Positions 62,034-64,000 of a stretch of DNA of 64,000 bases are shown here, in pieces (the first letter of the stretch is position 1; every line of letters begins with the position of its first letter). The notes under the pieces were generated by a model. The model did not search any database and was not told where the DNA came from. It saw nothing but the letters and a program-made list of their open reading frames with translations. The stretch spans positions 1 to 64,000 of the forward strand of contig NZ_JOIU01000003.1 of assembly GCF_000720135.1 (NCBI RefSeq). Reading direction: 5' to 3'. Source of the DNA: Streptomyces sp. NRRL S-1022 (GTDB lineage Bacteria; Actinomycetota; Actinomycetes; Streptomycetales; Streptomycetaceae). Made by a program: the position numbers and the translations under genes.

Positions 62034-62996
62034 TCAGGCGGCCCGCGGGCCCCGGAACGCGCGCCGGTAGGCGTTCGGGGTCGTGCCCAGCGCCCGCAGG
62101 AACTGGTGGCGCAGCGCCGCGGCCGTACCGAACCCGGTGCGCCAGGCGACGGCGTCCATCGTCTCGTCCGTTCTCTCCAGCAACTCCTGTGCCAGCAGCA
62201 CCCGTTGGCGCAGGATCCAGCGGTAGGGGGTGGTTCCCGTCTCCTGCTGGAAACGCCGCGCGAAGGTGCGCGGCGCCATGTGGGCGCGGGCGGCGAGCTG
62301 CTCGACCGTGACCTCCTGGTCGAGGTGGGCCTCCATCCAGGCCAGCACCTCACCGACCGTGTCGCAGGGTGCCTTCGGCAGCGGCCGCTCGATGAACTGC
62401 GCCTGCCCGCCGTCCCGGTGCGGCGGCACCACCATCCGGCGGGCGATCTTGTTGGCCACCTCCGGACCCTGCTCCTTGCGCACGAGGTGCAGACAGGCGT
62501 CGATCCCGGCGGCGGTGCCGGCGGAGGTGATGACGGGGTCCTCGTCCACGTACAGCACGTCCGGCTCGACGGTGAGCCGGGGGAAGCGCCGGGAGAGCTG
62601 CTCGGCATGGTGCCAGTGCACCGCGCACCGGCGCCCGTCCAGCAGCCCGGCCGCGGCCAGCAGGAACACCCCGGAGCAGACGCTCAGCACCCGTGTGCCG
62701 CGGTCCACGGCCCGCCGCAGCGCCGCCAGCAGCTCCGGCGGATACTCGCGCTCCGTATAGGCCTCACCGGCCGGTACGGCGATCAGATCGGCCTCCTCCA
62801 GCCGCTCCAGGCCGTACGGCGTGGACACGGTGAACCCGCAGTGCGTGCCCAGCTCGGGGCCCTCCGCCGACACCACGGCGAAGTCGTACCCGGGCAGCCC
62901 CTCGTCGCTGCGGTCGATGCCGAACACCTCGCACACGACACCCAGCTCGAAGGGGTGCACCCCGTTCAGCAGCACGGCGGCCACGTTCTTCAGCAT
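62034..62996 (-). CDS. GlxA-type AraC-family regulator (DJ-1/PfpI domain plus AraC HTH)
   Basis: 320 residues: an N-terminal DJ-1/PfpI-like domain (about 1-185, with the nucleophile-elbow segment VLSVCSGVFLLAAAG) and a C-terminal AraC helix-turn-helix pair (TVEQLAARAHMAPRTFARRFQQ and MDAVAWRTGFGTAAALRHQF). Such GlxA-like proteins act as transcriptional activators or repressors with unknown effectors. It converges with cyp170A1 with a gap of 19 bases, so it is a possible but not shown regulator of the terpene operon. The upstream gap holds its promoter. Confidence 0.88.
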   Translation of the reverse strand: MLKNVAAVLLNGVHPFELGVVCEVFGIDRSDEGLPGYDFAVVSAEGPELGTHCGFTVSTPYGLERLEEADLIAVPAGEAYTEREYPPELLAALRRAVDRGTRVLSVCSGVFLLAAAGLLDGRRCAVHWHHAEQLSRRFPRLTVEPDVLYVDEDPVITSAGTAAGIDACLHLVRKEQGPEVANKIARRMVVPPHRDGGQAQFIERPLPKAPCDTVGEVLAWMEAHLDQEVTVEQLAARAHMAPRTFARRFQQETGTTPYRWILRQRVLLAQELLERTDETMDAVAWRTGFGTAAALRHQFLRALGTTPNAYRRAFRGPRAA

Positions 62997-63089
62997 GCTG
63001 CCAGTGTGCCTCCTCGGTGGCAGTAATTCGAGGATCTACGGCAGTCCTGCCACTGCCGGTAAGGAGCGTCCGGCGCGACAGTGGTGTCC

Positions 63090-63299
63090 ATGAACGGAAA
63101 CCAGATCGAAGGCCTGATCGGAATGCTCGCCACCCTCGGGATCCTGGTCCTCCTGGTCCTGCCCTCCGCGCTCGGAGTCCTGCGCGACAGGCGCATAGAC
63201 CGGCAGCTCAGGCAGGCCCGGCAGCCGGAGCCGCACACCGGGCCGGCGCCGGAGGCCCGGCACCACGGGAGGCGCCACGGCACGGCCCGCCCCGCCTGA
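63090..63299 (+). CDS. Small single-pass membrane protein
   Basis: 69 residues from the ATG at 63090: an N-terminal membrane helix (LIGMLATLGILVLLVLPSAL, about 9-28) followed by a basic, disordered tail rich in Arg, His and Pro. GTG codons at 63081 and 63084 are possible starts, since the AAGGAG at 63061 lies rather far upstream. It lies between the GlxA-type regulator (divergent) and nrdB (convergent). Unknown function. Coding status rests on topology and codon bias. Confidence 0.55.
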   Translation: MNGNQIEGLIGMLATLGILVLLVLPSALGVLRDRRIDRQLRQARQPEPHTGPAPEARHHGRRHGTARPA

Positions 63300-63398
63300 C
63301 GGCGCCGGAGCCCCCGGCACAGCGGACGGCGCCGCCCGGTACCGCACGGTCGAGGCCGTACGGACAGGCGGCGCCGGGAAGCCGGAGGCGGCGGTCGC

Positions 63399-64000
63399 TC
63401 AGAAGTCCTCGTCCAGGTCGACCGTGCCCTCCACGGCGACCTGGTACGCCGACGGACGGCGCTCGAAGAAGTTCGTCAGCTCCTGGACGCCCTGGAGCTC
63501 CATGAAGGAGAAGGGGTTCTCGGAGCCGTAGACGGGCGCGAAGCCGAGGCGGGTGAGGCGCTGGTCGGCGACGCACTCCAGGTACTGCCGCATGGAGTCG
63601 GTGTTCATGCCGGGCAGGCCGTCGCCGCACAGGTCGCGGGCGAACTGCAGCTCGGCCTCGACGGCTTCGGCGAGCATGTCGGTGACCTGCTGCTGGAGCT
63701 GGTCGTCGAAGAGGCCGGGCTCTTCCTTGCGGACCGTGTCGACGACGTCGAAGGCGAAGCTCATGTGCATGGTCTCGTCGCGGAAGACCCAGTTGGTGCC
63801 GGTGGCGAGGCCGTGCAGCAGGCCGCGGCTGCGGAACCAGTAGACGTAGGCGAACGCGCCGTAGAAGAAGAGTCCCTCGATGCAGGCGGCGAAGCAGATG
63901 AGGTTGAGCAGGAAGCGGCGGCGGTCGGCCCTGGACTCCAGCCGGTCGATCTTCTCGACCTCGTTGATCCACTTGAAGCAGAACTCGGCCTTCTCGCGGA
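63399..64000 (-). CDS. nrdB: Class I ribonucleotide reductase beta subunit NrdB (C-terminal part, cut by window end)
   Basis: About 200 C-terminal residues are present; the N terminus lies beyond 64000. The R2 helices are clear: FCFKWINEVEKIDRLESR, the FAACIEGLFFYGAFAYVYWF metal-site helix with a Glu ligand, and RDETMHMSFAFD with the Glu and His ligands. The C-terminal tail ends DLDEDF, the R1-binding peptide. It makes the tyrosyl radical cofactor for deoxynucleotide synthesis with NrdA. The region that would hold the radical Tyr and the NrdR boxes is outside the window. Confidence 0.93.
   Translation of the reverse strand, partial: REKAEFCFKWINEVEKIDRLESRADRRRFLLNLICFAACIEGLFFYGAFAYVYWFRSRGLLHGLATGTNWVFRDETMHMSFAFDVVDTVRKEEPGLFDDQLQQQVTDMLAEAVEAELQFARDLCGDGLPGMNTDSMRQYLECVADQRLTRLGFAPVYGSENPFSFMELQGVQELTNFFERRPSAYQVAVEGTVDLDEDF

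Overview
The window is a very GC-rich (roughly 70%), high-GC3 actinomycete chromosome segment that looks like Streptomyces. Diagnostic pieces are the sigR-rsrA thiol-stress pair, a wblC (whiB7-type) gene, the epi-isozizaene synthase / CYP170A1 albaflavenone pair, mycoredoxin, and two initiator tRNAs with a C1 x U72 mismatch. Gene order from the Atl-like gene to the UPF0182 gene follows, as I recall it, the actinobacterial core block that in Mycobacterium tuberculosis runs roughly Rv3204 to Rv3193c. From catR onward it follows the S. coelicolor region that includes sigR/rsrA (SCO5216/5217) and SCO5222/5223.

Region 1 (1-4.0 kb) is the right-hand part of an integrative AICE-type element: small membrane spread proteins, a GGDEF protein with a TTA codon, a RepSA-like rolling-circle initiator whose 5' end looks damaged, excisionase and tyrosine integrase. 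Two RNA hairpins with unrelated stems but an identical 19-nt loop sit before the GGDEF and rep genes. The left end and the attachment site are not in view.

Region 2 (4.0-10.5 kb) has two tandem TAP-like secreted lipoprotein hydrolases and a large membrane protein with a kinase-like domain and an LPG-synthase/flippase-like module. Region 3 (10.5-25.2 kb) is a DNA repair and stress block: Atl-like protein, AdnA and AdnB helicase-nucleases, an M20 peptidase, NudC, mycoredoxin with a SigmaR promoter, UvrD2, then wblC behind a long leader holding a WhiB7-type promoter, an upstream reading frame and a terminator, which is the layout of a translation-coupled attenuator.

Region 4 (25-42 kb) is conserved but poorly understood core: zinc ribbon, HEAT protein, ABC1 atypical kinase overlapping a degenerate ThiF/E1-like protein, a YgjP-type peptidase, TerD-AIM24 plus two more AIM24 proteins, Nudix, a DUF2342 zincin, an epimerase, MoaE, a PDZ-Lon (YlbL) protease, a PPA1309 protein and a UPF0182 membrane protein.

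Region 5 (41.8-64 kb) has two identical initiator tRNAs flanking a Sel1/TPR gene, the divergent catR-katA pair, CBS protein, HisN, TetR, an SMR transporter, RsgA, AroA, an M50-like protein, an SRAP protein, sigR-rsrA with the autoregulatory promoter and an in-frame upstream start for the extended SigmaR' isoform, two membrane HD/HD-GYP proteins, peptide deformylase, the terpene cyclase-P450 operon, a GlxA-type regulator and the C-terminal two thirds or so of class Ia NrdB, cut by the window end.
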